Source of the DNA: Phycisphaerales bacterium | Lineage (GTDB): Bacteria; Planctomycetota; Phycisphaerae; Phycisphaerales; UBA1924 | Assembly: GCA_028279375.1 (NCBI GenBank) | Contig: JANQNW010000010.1 | Span: 62,001-126,000 of the forward strand | Reading direction: 5' to 3' | Length of the DNA stretch: 64,000 nt | Shown: piece by piece, positions 1-8,200 of the stretch | How the letters are laid out: every line of letters starts with the position of its first letter | Position numbering within the stretch: the stretch's first letter is position 1 | Program-made: the position numbers and the translations under genes | The notes under the pieces: model-generated | What the model was told of the DNA's origin: nothing | Seen by the model: the letters and a program-made list of their open reading frames with translations, nothing else | Databases searched by the model: none

Positions 1-311
1 TCCTTGGCGATGAACTCGGCCCCGCCGCCGGGGATGAACACGTAGCGCACGAACTCCGACAGGAATTCCATTCCGGTTCGCATGCTCGTGCCGTCGAAGT
101 GGGGGAATCCGCCCCGCGCGAAGATGGTGACGCGATACCCGAGTCGCTCGAGCTTGAGCGCCAGCGTGTTGACGTAGAAGTTCTGCCCGCCGGTGTCCGG
201 CGCGCCGCCGACTGGAATCTCGGCGCCGGCATAGCCGTGATTCGTGATCAGCGCGACCTCAGGGCGTCGCGAGTCGGCATAGCTTGTGTTCTCTTCGCTC
301 GTTGGGGTCAA
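1..311 (-). CDS. Glycosyltransferase, sucrose-phosphate-synthase-like N-terminus (partial)
   Basis: The gene runs off the left edge, so only about 103 N-terminal residues are visible. After a short leader the protein reads VALITNHGYAGAEIPVGGAP and then DTGGQNFYVNTLA. This glycine-rich nucleotide-sugar loop is typical of the N-terminal domain of GT-B glycosyltransferases of the sucrose-phosphate synthase / GT4 type. A LERLGYRVTIFARGG strand follows, then RYVFIPGGG. I chose TTG at 311 as the start because a GGAGG lies 7 nt upstream; the nearby upstream ATG is out of frame and hits a stop at once. The acceptor-binding and C-terminal donor domains are outside the window, so the substrate cannot be told. 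Confidence 0.72.
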   Translation of the reverse strand, partial: MTPTSEENTSYADSRRPEVALITNHGYAGAEIPVGGAPDTGGQNFYVNTLALKLERLGYRVTIFARGGFPHFDGTSMRTGMEFLSEFVRYVFIPGGGAEFIAK

Positions 312-901
312 CGCCTGGCCTCCATCGTTCCGGGTCTCTCAGCGGCTCATAGTCGCGAGACAGCGTAGTGAATCTCCCATCCGGCCATGCCGCGGGGTAG
401 CCGAACGTTCGTTTGAAGCGGGGTGACGCGGGTCGGGGCAATGGAGACTGAGTCTCAACTGTCGGACAATCCCGAACTCGTCCGGCGCGTGACGGGTGAC
501 GAGCACATAGCCGCCGGCGCCCGAAGGCGCGTGATCGCATCGTGCCTGAGTCAGTTTCTGCGCATGCAGCTGTTGACACACTCGGGTGTCAATCGCCTCC
601 TCACAGTCCGACAGTCGAAGCGATAGTTCGACGTCGAGTCTCGGAGGCATGGCTTTGTTAGAAAATTCGCCGCTGGTCTATTCGCTCTTGCTGGGCGCGT
701 CCGGCCAGCTAACATCGAGTTGTGCGTTCTCCAGTTCGCACTTCGGAGCGCACACTGATCGGACGCGGGTCGAGACCGACTCGTCCGAAGCAGGAAGGCG
801 GGAGCTGTGCACGGCCTCGGTCGTACCTGAAGCGCCGGCGCACGATGGTCGATCCCGCACAGTCGGTGGGACATGACCTCGAAGAGGTCCAGGAGAATCC
901 A
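312..901. other. Gene-free stretch between divergent genes
   Basis: No reading frame here has a convincing start, codon pattern or recognisable protein. It separates the divergently transcribed glycosyltransferase (start 311) from the AcnX operon (start 902), so both promoters should lie in it, but I could not pick a convincing pair of boxes. It contains an attC-like imperfect hairpin ending at 663 and a small stem-loop at 721-754 (6-bp outer stem, 2-nt bulge, 4-bp inner stem) with no T-tract. Confidence 0.5.
595..663 (+). repeat. attC-like imperfect hairpin ending in GTTAGAA
   Basis: GCCTCC at 595-600 pairs with GGAGGC at 643-648. Further in, CGACAGTCGAA (609-619) pairs with TTCGACGTCG (627-636), leaving one bulged A. 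The right end reads GCTTTGTTAGAA (652-663), which matches the GTTRRRY right-end core of integron attC sites and the common CTAACAAAGC beginning seen on the other strand. The opposite arm lacks a clean RYYYAAC core, so this may be a decayed site or a chance hairpin. No integrase or cassette gene is nearby. Confidence 0.25.
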
Positions 902-2500
902 ATGGAACGCAGGGACTTCGTCAAGACGATTCCACTTACGGTTCTCGGCGCCGCCGCCATCGAATCCTCGGAAACTGCTTCCGCTCAGCGTGGAGGCGCG
1001 CCGTGGGACGACGGTGGGGGCGCAACGAATCGGGGACAGGTTCACCATCTGCTGACGAAGAAGTCCGGCACGCCGGACTACGTGCAGCATTGGCGCGAGT
1101 CCGACATGGACGGCATCGGTCCGGACGGCAAGGCCGTGCCCGGATACAAGGCCGCCGGCGCCGGCTCGCCGCCGAAGATCTCGAAACACGATCCGTCGAA
1201 GGCGCCGCACCAGATGAAGCTGACCCGCGAGGAGCAGGACATCCTCGACGGCAAGAAGGGTGAGGCGCTCGCCAAGCTGATGAAGACGATCGTGCGTCAC
1301 GGCAATCTCTTCGGCGCGGAGAAGCTCGTTGATCTGGGCGGAAACCCGCACTCGTCAACGTTCCTCGGTTCGCCGGCGCTATCGCCGATCGTCGAGGTTC
1401 TTAAGGAATGCGCCGACGCGGGCCTGAAGGCTTACGCCCCGTACACCATCAATCCGCGACCCTTCGATCTGTACAACGTCGCGATCACGCGGGAGATGGA
1501 GTTGATGATGTTCGAGAGTCTGCCGCTGCAGATCGAACTCGATCATTTGCATGCGCGTCTCGGCGGTCGAGGTATGACGACGCGAAGCTGCATGTGCTAT
1601 CTGCCCGAGGTCGGCAACGCGCCGGAGCCGGGCACGTACGTCGCGTGGGGCGAGTCGTCGGCGATCAACGCCGGAAACTCGATCCTGGGCATTCGCACCA
1701 ACCGCAACTCGATGGGCATGGAGTTGCTGTGTGCGTTGCTCGGCAAGGCGCCTTACTTCGGCCTGATGACCGACGAGGGACGCCAGGCCAAGTGGCTGGT
1801 CGAGGTCAAGACGTCGGGCGAGCCGGACTGGGGCGTGCTCGGCGGCGGCATCGGCGAGAAGTGCGTCGAGGATGTTCCCTACATCGTCGGGATCGACAAG
1901 TATCTCGACGGCAAGATCACACCGGAGAACCTGCACAAGCTGAAGGCGATGGGCGCGGCGACTGCATCCAGCGGCGCCGTCGGTCTCTACCACGTCGAGA
2001 ATCTGACGCCGGAGGCGATCCAGAAGGGCAGGAAGCTGCTTGTCGAGGGCTACCAGACGTATGTCGTCGATGACAAGGAGATTGAGAGGATTCGCAGCGG
2101 ATTCCCGAATCTCTGGCCCAAGAATGTGAAGAAACCGACCGCAGCGCACATCGGCTGCCCGCACAACACCTATCACGAACTGGTCAGCTGGAGCACGAGG
2201 ATCCACGATGCGCTCAAGAAGCGCAGGCAGGAGAAGGTCGCTCTGCAGACAGTCATGTTCTGTTCGGTGGAGGTTCGCGATCACCTGTTCCACGATTACC
2301 CGGAGATGGTTCGGGACCTGCATGTCGCCGGTGTGCGATGGTCCAACACCTGCACCGTCTGCATCTCAGGCTTCAAGGGCTACGCCGACGGCAACTTTGC
2401 GGTGACCAACTCCAACAAGACACGCAAGTACAGCAACTCGCGATACGTGTCAGAGCCTGACATGCTCGAAGTCATCATGACCGGCGAGCTCCCCGGGTAG
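902..2500 (+). CDS. Aconitase X (AcnX) large subunit with Tat-type leader
   Basis: The 532-residue protein belongs to the AcnX family (old DUF521), whose known members are iron-sulfur dehydratases such as cis-3-hydroxyproline dehydratase and the mevalonate-5-phosphate dehydratase of archaea. The core starts near residue 103 (MKLTREEQDILDGKKGEAL). It has the characteristic TRSCMCYLPEVGNAP stretch with WGESSAINAGNS, and later cysteines in AHIGCPHNTYHEL and NTCTVCISGFKGY that are candidate cluster ligands. The N-terminus is MERRDFVKTIPLTVLG followed by an Ala-rich segment ending ETASAQ, a twin-arginine-type signal; family members are normally cytoplasmic. ATG at 902 is supported by AGGAG 6 nt upstream. 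A longer in-frame reading from 722 lacks such support. First gene of a four-gene operon; substrate unknown. Confidence 0.88.
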   Translation: MERRDFVKTIPLTVLGAAAIESSETASAQRGGAPWDDGGGATNRGQVHHLLTKKSGTPDYVQHWRESDMDGIGPDGKAVPGYKAAGAGSPPKISKHDPSKAPHQMKLTREEQDILDGKKGEALAKLMKTIVRHGNLFGAEKLVDLGGNPHSSTFLGSPALSPIVEVLKECADAGLKAYAPYTINPRPFDLYNVAITREMELMMFESLPLQIELDHLHARLGGRGMTTRSCMCYLPEVGNAPEPGTYVAWGESSAINAGNSILGIRTNRNSMGMELLCALLGKAPYFGLMTDEGRQAKWLVEVKTSGEPDWGVLGGGIGEKCVEDVPYIVGIDKYLDGKITPENLHKLKAMGAATASSGAVGLYHVENLTPEAIQKGRKLLVEGYQTYVVDDKEIERIRSGFPNLWPKNVKKPTAAHIGCPHNTYHELVSWSTRIHDALKKRRQEKVALQTVMFCSVEVRDHLFHDYPEMVRDLHVAGVRWSNTCTVCISGFKGYADGNFAVTNSNKTRKYSNSRYVSEPDMLEVIMTGELPG

Positions 2501-2549
2501 GCCCACGACCCTTCAACTACGCATACACATCACGGACTGGAGAACAACA

Positions 2550-2999
2550 ATGGCAAAGAAAACCTTCCAGGGTCGTCCCGTGGTTCCCGGCGCGATTGAG
2601 GGAAAGGCCACGGTTTCGAAGCAGCCCTTCAATACGACGAGCTCCTATCTGGAGAATGTCTGGGCTGGTGAGACTGAGACGGCGCCGTGCACGGATCAGG
2701 ACAATAAGGACCTCTACCAGAAGGACCTGCAGGGGGTCATCCTCTGCACGTCGCAGTGCATCGGATCCAGCATGGGCGGCGGCTGTTTCATGGCCGTGGC
2801 CGGTCTGGGACTGGCGCCAAAGGCGCTTCTCTTCTCGCGGCACATCGATTCAGTGACCGCATCGGGCGTTCTCATGGCGGACATCTGGCAGCAGAAGCAG
2901 ATCGTCTGCGTCGATCTGCTCGGCGAGGAATTCCTCGAGGCGGTGAAGACCGGCGACTCGATCACCGTCAAGGAAGACGGAACCGTCGAGATCGGATGA
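2550..2999 (+). CDS. Aconitase X small (swivelling) subunit
   Basis: This 149-residue protein is the DUF126-type small subunit that completes the AcnX enzyme. Family signature segments are GRPVVPGAIEGKATVS at the N-terminus and LQGVILCTSQCIGSSMGGGC in the middle, followed by GLGLAPKALLF. The gene starts 49 nt after the large subunit with a GGAG a few bases before the ATG. Unlike the other three genes of the operon it has no signal peptide, so if the large subunit really is exported by Tat, this subunit would have to travel with it as a folded passenger. Confidence 0.87.
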   Translation: MAKKTFQGRPVVPGAIEGKATVSKQPFNTTSSYLENVWAGETETAPCTDQDNKDLYQKDLQGVILCTSQCIGSSMGGGCFMAVAGLGLAPKALLFSRHIDSVTASGVLMADIWQQKQIVCVDLLGEEFLEAVKTGDSITVKEDGTVEIG

Positions 3000-3057
3000 C
3001 GCGAGCGCGGACGGATCAGGATCGACAGACACGGTCGGGGGCAGGGGATTGAACAGA

Positions 3058-4089
3058 ATGAGTATCACTCGAAGAGAGTTCGGGATGGCGGTCGGAGCTG
3101 CAGGTGCGGCGCTCGCGGCCGGTCGCGCGGTCGCCGGGCCGGGCCCGGGGGACATGCGCAGCAACTTCGCCTTCAAGAAGGACGAGAAGCCGGTGATCCT
3201 CGAGGTCGCGATCAACGGTGGAACGCTCAAGAAGAGGAACCCACTCGTTCCCGAGACGCCGGCGGAGCTGGCGGAAGAGGCGATCAAGTGTTTCGACGAG
3301 GGCGTGACCATCGTCCACTTCCACAGCAATAAGCCGAGTTCGGATCTCGATGCGGCCGTCGCGCCGTATGCCGAGGCCATGTCGGCGATCCGCAAGAAGC
3401 ACCCCCGCGGGATCATCTACCCGACGGCCAACTTCGATCCCAAGGTGTATCACGAGCAGCGGACGGTCTGGGAGCCGGAGATTCAAAGCGGACACCAGCG
3501 CAGGCTCGCGAAGGCCGGCCTTGCCAATATGGTCCTGTTCGATACGGGAGTTCTCCCGCTCGCGACGTACGACAGGCAGGGCAGACGCACTGCGGACAAG
3601 TTCTGGTGGTACGGCTTCTGGCCCGGCGACGACGATGTGAACGAGCGCACCTGCAAGGACTTCGGCTGCGGTGCGTCAATCTCCGTCTTCGAACCGGGAT
3701 GGATGAAGAACGTCGTCGCCATGGCTCGCGCCGGTCGCGTGCCGCGCGGCTCGAAGCTCAACATCTACTTCGCCGATTACGGTTGGGCGGGCATGGCGCC
3801 GCCGATCCCTGAGGCGCTGCAGCTCTATCTTCACATGATCGAAGGGCTCGATCTGGAGTGGGACGTCGGCTTGATCGGCGGCGACATCATGGACACGCCG
3901 CTGGCCCGCATGTCTCTTGAGCGAGGTGGCGCCTTCCGCGTCGGGCTCGAGGACTGGATGGACGGTCCGAGCAACCTCGATCAGATCAAGCGGGCGAAGG
4001 AACTCATCGCGAAGGTCGGTCGCCCCATCCTCACAGGCGACGACGCCATCGAGCATCTTGATATTCCATTCCCGGGCACGCGGCCATAG
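3058..4089 (+). CDS. Beta-keto acid cleavage enzyme (BKACE, DUF849) with Tat-type leader
   Basis: The 343-residue protein matches the BKACE/Kce family, zinc enzymes that condense a beta-keto acid with acetyl-CoA to give acetoacetate and a new acyl-CoA. The zinc ligands are visible: the HFH pair in GVTIVHFHSNKP and the glutamate of FRVGLEDWMD, equivalent to His46, His48 and Glu230 of Kce. The N-terminus MSITRREFGMAVGAAGAALA is a twin-arginine-type leader ending AVAG, before the catalytic domain begins at DEKPVILEVAINGG. I prefer ATG 3058 to an in-frame TTG at 3049 because the AGGGG purine stretch is too close to the latter. It follows the AcnX genes by 58 nt. Export would be odd because CoA is cytoplasmic. 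Confidence 0.85.
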   Translation: MSITRREFGMAVGAAGAALAAGRAVAGPGPGDMRSNFAFKKDEKPVILEVAINGGTLKKRNPLVPETPAELAEEAIKCFDEGVTIVHFHSNKPSSDLDAAVAPYAEAMSAIRKKHPRGIIYPTANFDPKVYHEQRTVWEPEIQSGHQRRLAKAGLANMVLFDTGVLPLATYDRQGRRTADKFWWYGFWPGDDDVNERTCKDFGCGASISVFEPGWMKNVVAMARAGRVPRGSKLNIYFADYGWAGMAPPIPEALQLYLHMIEGLDLEWDVGLIGGDIMDTPLARMSLERGGAFRVGLEDWMDGPSNLDQIKRAKELIAKVGRPILTGDDAIEHLDIPFPGTRP

Positions 4090-4170
4090 ACGGAGTGGAC
4101 CGCGCATGCGCGATCCGAGCGCGAGCGCACCGACTATCCGAACGACCAATCTCTGAAGGAGAAAGAACCC

Positions 4171-5106
4171 ATGTCCGATGAATCAACCAGCACGACGGGC
4201 GCCGGTTTGGATCGACGCGATTTCCTTATGGCGGGCGCCGGCGGCATGGCGGCAGCCGGATTCGGGATGAACGTCGCAAACGCAGGGTCGCCGGCGCCAG
4301 GGAAGACGCCGAAGACGAACTCGAAATCAGGAAAGCGCGTCGCGCTCATCAACGACGCCAAGATGCAGATCGGTCCTCCGATTGCGCTTGAACTGGCCAT
4401 GAAGGGGCACAACCTGGTGCTCGCGCAGCCCGCCGACGGACTCGTTAAGGAGTGTCGCAGTCACGGCGCCGATGTCGTGGTCGTACCCGGCATCGAACAG
4501 GAGGGGTCGATGGACGAGAGTCAACCCAACTCCACGCAGAAGCTGGTCGATGCGGCGATGGATCGTTTCGGCGGATTCGACTCGGCGTACATCCGAACGG
4601 CGATCCACGTGAAAGGCGACATTCTCGAGTCAACTCCCGAGGTTTTTCGGGAGAGCTTTGATTCGAATTACATGGCCGTCGTCTACGCACTCCAGTCGCT
4701 GATGCCGCCGCTCATGGATGCCGGATCCGGTCAGATCCTCGTTCTGACGAGCGCCACCGCCGATAAGCCTTACTACGACATGGCGGCGTATTGCTCCATG
4801 CGTGTGGCCGCGAACATGCTCATTCGATGCGCCGCCATGACGGGCGCGCCTCGGGGCGTCGTCGTCAATGCGATCGGTTCGAATTTCATGAACTACCCGG
4901 ATGCGGTCAGGACGCTCGGTGGCGCGGACAAGATGGATACGATCGCGAAGAAGATCCCGCTCGGTCGATTCGGCGAAACCTCGGAAGTCGCGCACACCGC
5001 AGTGACGCTGCTGGACGGTCACAACATGTTCGCCACCGGGATGTTCCTCGCCATGGCGGGCGGGTACAACACCAAATCAGACGCCGCGGCCATGATGGCG
5101 ATGTGA
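4171..5106 (+). CDS. SDR-fold protein with Tat-type leader and altered active site
   Basis: The 311-residue protein starts behind a GAAGGAG box. It has a leader with LDRRDFLMAGAGGMAAAG (twin-arginine type), then a short-chain dehydrogenase/reductase fold from about residue 52 (KRVALINDAKMQIGPPIALE). The usual TGxxxGxG dinucleotide loop is degenerate. The catalytic serine is plausible in LVLTSATADKP, but the YxxxK motif reads Y207-C-S-M-R211, with Arg for the catalytic lysine. The fold's GRFGETSEVAHTAVTLL C-terminal region and final GMFLAMAGGY are normal. It is the last gene of the AcnX operon. It may be an inactive or re-purposed SDR; NAD(P) binding is uncertain. Confidence 0.78.
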   Translation: MSDESTSTTGAGLDRRDFLMAGAGGMAAAGFGMNVANAGSPAPGKTPKTNSKSGKRVALINDAKMQIGPPIALELAMKGHNLVLAQPADGLVKECRSHGADVVVVPGIEQEGSMDESQPNSTQKLVDAAMDRFGGFDSAYIRTAIHVKGDILESTPEVFRESFDSNYMAVVYALQSLMPPLMDAGSGQILVLTSATADKPYYDMAAYCSMRVAANMLIRCAAMTGAPRGVVVNAIGSNFMNYPDAVRTLGGADKMDTIAKKIPLGRFGETSEVAHTAVTLLDGHNMFATGMFLAMAGGYNTKSDAAAMMAM

Positions 5107-5139
5107 GTGATTCATTCGTCTCGGATCAGGCGAAGTCCG

Positions 5140-5625
5140 TCAGAACAGCTCTTCACCCGGTAGTCGCGACGCCTGCCTGATCCACTTCGTCAGGAGCTTC
5201 TCGTCGAGCGCCTCACCCTCATGGATGTGGTAGTAGCGGACGTCGGGGTGCTTGGACTCGACGGGTGGCAGCGGATCAAGTGACGCGCCGTTGTGGAGCG
5301 TCACTTTGATGTACTTCGTGAAGCAGTGGAAGCTGAGGAACCATCCCCGGTCCTTGACGCCGTAGAAGGGCGTGTTCCAGCGCACTGCCTTGCGCACTTT
5401 CGGAACTGTGCGGACGACGAGCGCATCGAGATCGCGTCCGACGTCGCGTTTCCAACCGGGCATGGCCGCGATGTAGTTCTGCACGGGGGCGTCGCCGTCG
5501 GCCTTGGGGATCTGTGGATTGCCGCCGGAGAGGAGCTTCGGCTTGTCCTTGCTCTGATGGTCGGCGGACTTCCTCGTGGCTTTCGCAGTCTTTCGCGATG
5601 TCTTCTTCTTCGCGTTCTTTGCCAC
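5140..5625 (-). CDS. DUF1801 domain protein
   Basis: This 161-residue protein has a Lys/Arg-rich N-terminal tail of about 35 residues (KKKTSRKTAKATRKS), then a DUF1801/YdhG-like domain. The domain has the diagnostic VRKAVRWNTPFYGV segment, WFLSFHCFTKYIKVTL and an acidic C-terminus. Members are small single-domain proteins of unknown biochemical role, sometimes grouped with iron-chaperone or frataxin-like folds. The basic tail could bind nucleic acid, but that is inference. It converges with the SDR gene with 33 nt between stops and shows no clear terminator. Confidence 0.75.
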   Translation of the reverse strand: MAKNAKKKTSRKTAKATRKSADHQSKDKPKLLSGGNPQIPKADGDAPVQNYIAAMPGWKRDVGRDLDALVVRTVPKVRKAVRWNTPFYGVKDRGWFLSFHCFTKYIKVTLHNGASLDPLPPVESKHPDVRYYHIHEGEALDEKLLTKWIRQASRLPGEELF

Positions 5626-5930
5626 CGTCGTTCTCCGTCAGCGCATGACCTTGATCTCGAGGGCGATGCGTCATTATGGCTCGAATCATCGTGTCGGCTG
5701 AGGGCGCCTCGATTTCGGCGTGGCGAGATCGGGGATTGACCCCGAAATCCGATAATCCGGTCATCCGATCCGCTCCCCGTGAAATTGCGTGATCGCGATT
5801 CCTGCTCGCCCTATCCTTATGAAGACACGCTGCGTTCGCCGCGATTTCTTGCGGGGAATTTCGTCGAGGCGACGCTCCCGCTGATCGCGAGCGAGCGCTT
5901 TGTCCGGCCCAAGACTCTGGGAGCTCCTTC
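5626..5930. other. Divergent intergenic region
   Basis: These 305 bases separate the DUF1801 gene from the AraC-type regulator and must hold both promoters. Near 5745-5775 there are loosely repeated CCGAT-type words that could be operator half-sites, but they are too irregular to call. No small gene with a convincing start was seen. Confidence 0.4.
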
Positions 5931-6719
5931 GTGCAAGCCACCTGGCACCCTGCGCCCGCACCCTTGTCCGGTGTTCTCGCCGGCGTCTGGTCGATGCGCG
6001 CGTCGAAGGAGCGCGATCTCTCAGCGCGCGTCCTGCCTGACGGCACCTCGTGCCTGGTATTTCAGCGGGATGGCGCCGTGCTGCATTCGCGCGAGGTCGC
6101 CGATCCTTGGGCCGTTGCTTCGATCTCCGGGCCTCGATCCGGCCCCTTTGACTTCACGCTCGGCGCTTCCGGCGCAATCATGATCGTGCAGCTTCTTCCC
6201 GCCGGCGCCAGGCAGATCCTCGGCGTCCCGATGTCGGAGTTGGCCGATCGATCGGAGCACCTGGATTCAGTTGTCGGTTCAGTTCCCTCTGAGGTGCTTG
6301 ACCAGCTGTCCCATGACGCCGCGGACCTGGACTGTGTGCGCGCTGTGGAGCGGTGGCTGTTCGGTCGTATGCGAGCGGCGGAGCGGAGTTCGGAAGCGGC
6401 ACAGGCGGTGATCGGCGAGGTCATGAGCCGATGCGGCGCGGTCCGCATCGATGAGCTCGCGCAGGAAGCGGGTCTGTCGCGCCGCCATCTCAATAGAGTG
6501 GTCACCGAGCGCGTTGGATTCTCACCAAAGCTCTTTGCGCGGATCATCCGATTCGATCACGCCGTGCGCCTGGGTCGCATGCGCTCGCGTGCGCCGTGGG
6601 CGCGAATTGCGCTGGACGCCGGATACAGCGACCAGGCCCATATGGCGCGGGAATTCGCGGACCTGGGCGGCATTTCACCGGGCGAGTTGCACGGCGACCG
6701 TGCCGCAACGCTCTGGTAG
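5931..6719 (+). CDS. AraC-family transcriptional regulator
   Basis: The 262-residue protein ends in an AraC/XylS double helix-turn-helix domain (about residues 165-255). The first helix pair is IDELAQEAGLSRRHLNRVV, followed by the family's GFSPKLFARIIRFDHAV linker, and the second carries IALDAGYSDQAHMAREF. The N-terminal half resembles the DUF6597-like sensing domain found in this subfamily (WHPAPAPLSGVLAGVWSMR, LPDGTSCLVF). GTG at 5931 is a good start, with GGGAG six bases upstream. The exported cupin gene directly downstream is the most likely target. Confidence 0.85.
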   Translation: MQATWHPAPAPLSGVLAGVWSMRASKERDLSARVLPDGTSCLVFQRDGAVLHSREVADPWAVASISGPRSGPFDFTLGASGAIMIVQLLPAGARQILGVPMSELADRSEHLDSVVGSVPSEVLDQLSHDAADLDCVRAVERWLFGRMRAAERSSEAAQAVIGEVMSRCGAVRIDELAQEAGLSRRHLNRVVTERVGFSPKLFARIIRFDHAVRLGRMRSRAPWARIALDAGYSDQAHMAREFADLGGISPGELHGDRAATLW

Positions 6720-6814
6720 TCGGCGATGTCCCAAATCTTCAAGATTCGCGCGCTCACCGGCGGTAGTGTCAGCCATTGTTGACCCAGTATCCGAGCACAT
6801 CAGGAGATCCGACC

Positions 6815-7585
6815 ATGCTGAACGCAGCATTCGCAGCAATCGTCCTTGGCGCCGCGGGCGCTTCAGGCGCACCCACGACAACCGAGGAGATCATCGAGTC
6901 ATACGTTGAGGACTTCAGGTCTGATCGATTCGCCGCTGAACCGATGCTCTTCGGAATACGCGTTCCGGATGAAGGCGAGTGGCATGTTCGTGTGACAGGC
7001 GAGCAGCATGGCGACACATGGGGTGTCGAGCTGCATGAGGGCGCCGCCCCGACGCCGACGTTTGTCTATCGCGTTGAGTCGGAGACGCTTCGCGCCGTCG
7101 AGAGCGGCGAGCTCAATCCGATTACCGCGCAGGGGAAGGCATTCAGCGACGATTATGCCCCGATGGAAGTGCTCCAGATGGAGGGCTACCAGCCCACGAT
7201 GGAGCAGTACGCCGCCGTCAATCCATTCTCCTTCCATTTCTGGACGCGCGGATTCCCCGAGATGATTCCATTCGGCGAAGAGAACACGCGCAAGCTGCAT
7301 GGTTCGAATGTTGTCGGTTTCTACTACGAGCCCGGTCTGCGGACGATCTATTCACGGATCGAGCCGGGTGAGACCATCCGGGACGATCCTCGTGAACAGG
7401 CGATGCCGTTCCCGATATTGATCATCGTGATGAGCGGGACGGCCGAGGGACGCGTCGATGGTGAACGGGTCACCGCGCCTGCAGGCAACGCGATCTTCGT
7501 GCCGCCTTTTGCGCCGCACGTCTGGTGGAATGAGCTGCAAGAGCCTGCCGAGGCGATTCTCGTGATGTTCGGCGAGGGGGCCTAG
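6815..7585 (+). CDS. Exported cupin-domain protein
   Basis: The 256-residue protein begins with a probable Sec signal (MLNAAFAAIVLGAAGASGA). A middle region (about 20-140) resembles SCP2-like small-molecule binding folds (WGVELHEG, RVESETLRAVESGELNP). The C-terminal 90 residues form a cupin barrel (MSGTAEGRVDGERVTAPAGN, IFVPPFAPHVWWNE). Typical metal-binding histidines are sparse, so a catalytic role is doubtful. ATG at 6815 has an AGGAG box; an in-frame reading from 6776 would spoil the signal peptide. It lies 95 nt after the AraC-type regulator on the same strand. Confidence 0.65.
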   Translation: MLNAAFAAIVLGAAGASGAPTTTEEIIESYVEDFRSDRFAAEPMLFGIRVPDEGEWHVRVTGEQHGDTWGVELHEGAAPTPTFVYRVESETLRAVESGELNPITAQGKAFSDDYAPMEVLQMEGYQPTMEQYAAVNPFSFHFWTRGFPEMIPFGEENTRKLHGSNVVGFYYEPGLRTIYSRIEPGETIRDDPREQAMPFPILIIVMSGTAEGRVDGERVTAPAGNAIFVPPFAPHVWWNELQEPAEAILVMFGEGA

Positions 7586-7822
7586 TCCGGTCGAATATCG
7601 TAATCACGCGCTTCGTTCTGTCGTCCAGAGACGCCGCATGCGTCGCGGAGAATCGACTGGCCATCAGTTCTGCGTTGACATTCGCGATCTCGGGCTCGGT
7701 GGTGGTTGGGGGGCGGACGATGGCGGTCGCGGTCTTGAATCGAGTCTATCTTCCGTTCGAGCCACTCTGGCGGGGCGCCCGAGTTGGTCAGCGCGCTGTG
7801 GATGAGGCGAAAGGTGACTTGA

Positions 7823-8200
7823 ATGAGCGACACTCCGACCGCTGTGCAGGAACACGACGCCATCGCGGCGACCTTGCAGCACTATCTCGATGGCGCCGTC
7901 TCAGGGCGCAGCGACGACATGAAGCCGGCGTTCCATGAGAAGGCGACGATCTTTGGCTACGTCGGCCCGGATCTGGTCGCAGGTCCTATTCAAGAGCTCT
8001 TGGACTGGCATGATGAGAACGGAGCTGCGAAGACGATGCAGGCTCGCATTGCGCGCATTGAGGTCTCAAAGACAGTCGCCACTGTGCGCATCGAGATTGA
8101 CGATTGGACGGGGCATCGATTCACCGATCTCTTCACGCTGTTGAAGGTGGATGGCGAGTGGAAGATCATGAATAAAGTCTTCCACTTGCATGCGGACTAG
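7823..8200 (+). CDS. NTF2-like (SnoaL-type) small protein
   Basis: The 125-residue protein fits the nuclear-transport-factor-2 fold used by small ligand-binding or isomerase proteins. It has an N-terminal helix (AIAATLQHYLDGAVSGRSDD), then FHEKATIFGYVGPDL and a C-terminal sheet that ends FTLLKVDGEWKIMNKVFHL, typical of the putative lumazine-binding subgroup. No catalytic residue can be assigned. It overlaps the convergent M24 peptidase gene by four bases. Confidence 0.72.
   Translation: MSDTPTAVQEHDAIAATLQHYLDGAVSGRSDDMKPAFHEKATIFGYVGPDLVAGPIQELLDWHDENGAAKTMQARIARIEVSKTVATVRIEIDDWTGHRFTDLFTLLKVDGEWKIMNKVFHLHAD

Noticed and set aside
721..754. Stem-loop as terminator
   Set aside because: No T-tract follows and no gene ends near it.
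1379..2323. 314-residue minus-strand open frame inside the AcnX gene
   Set aside because: It is antisense to a protein with clear family motifs, has no ribosome site and its composition is the usual GC-rich shadow.
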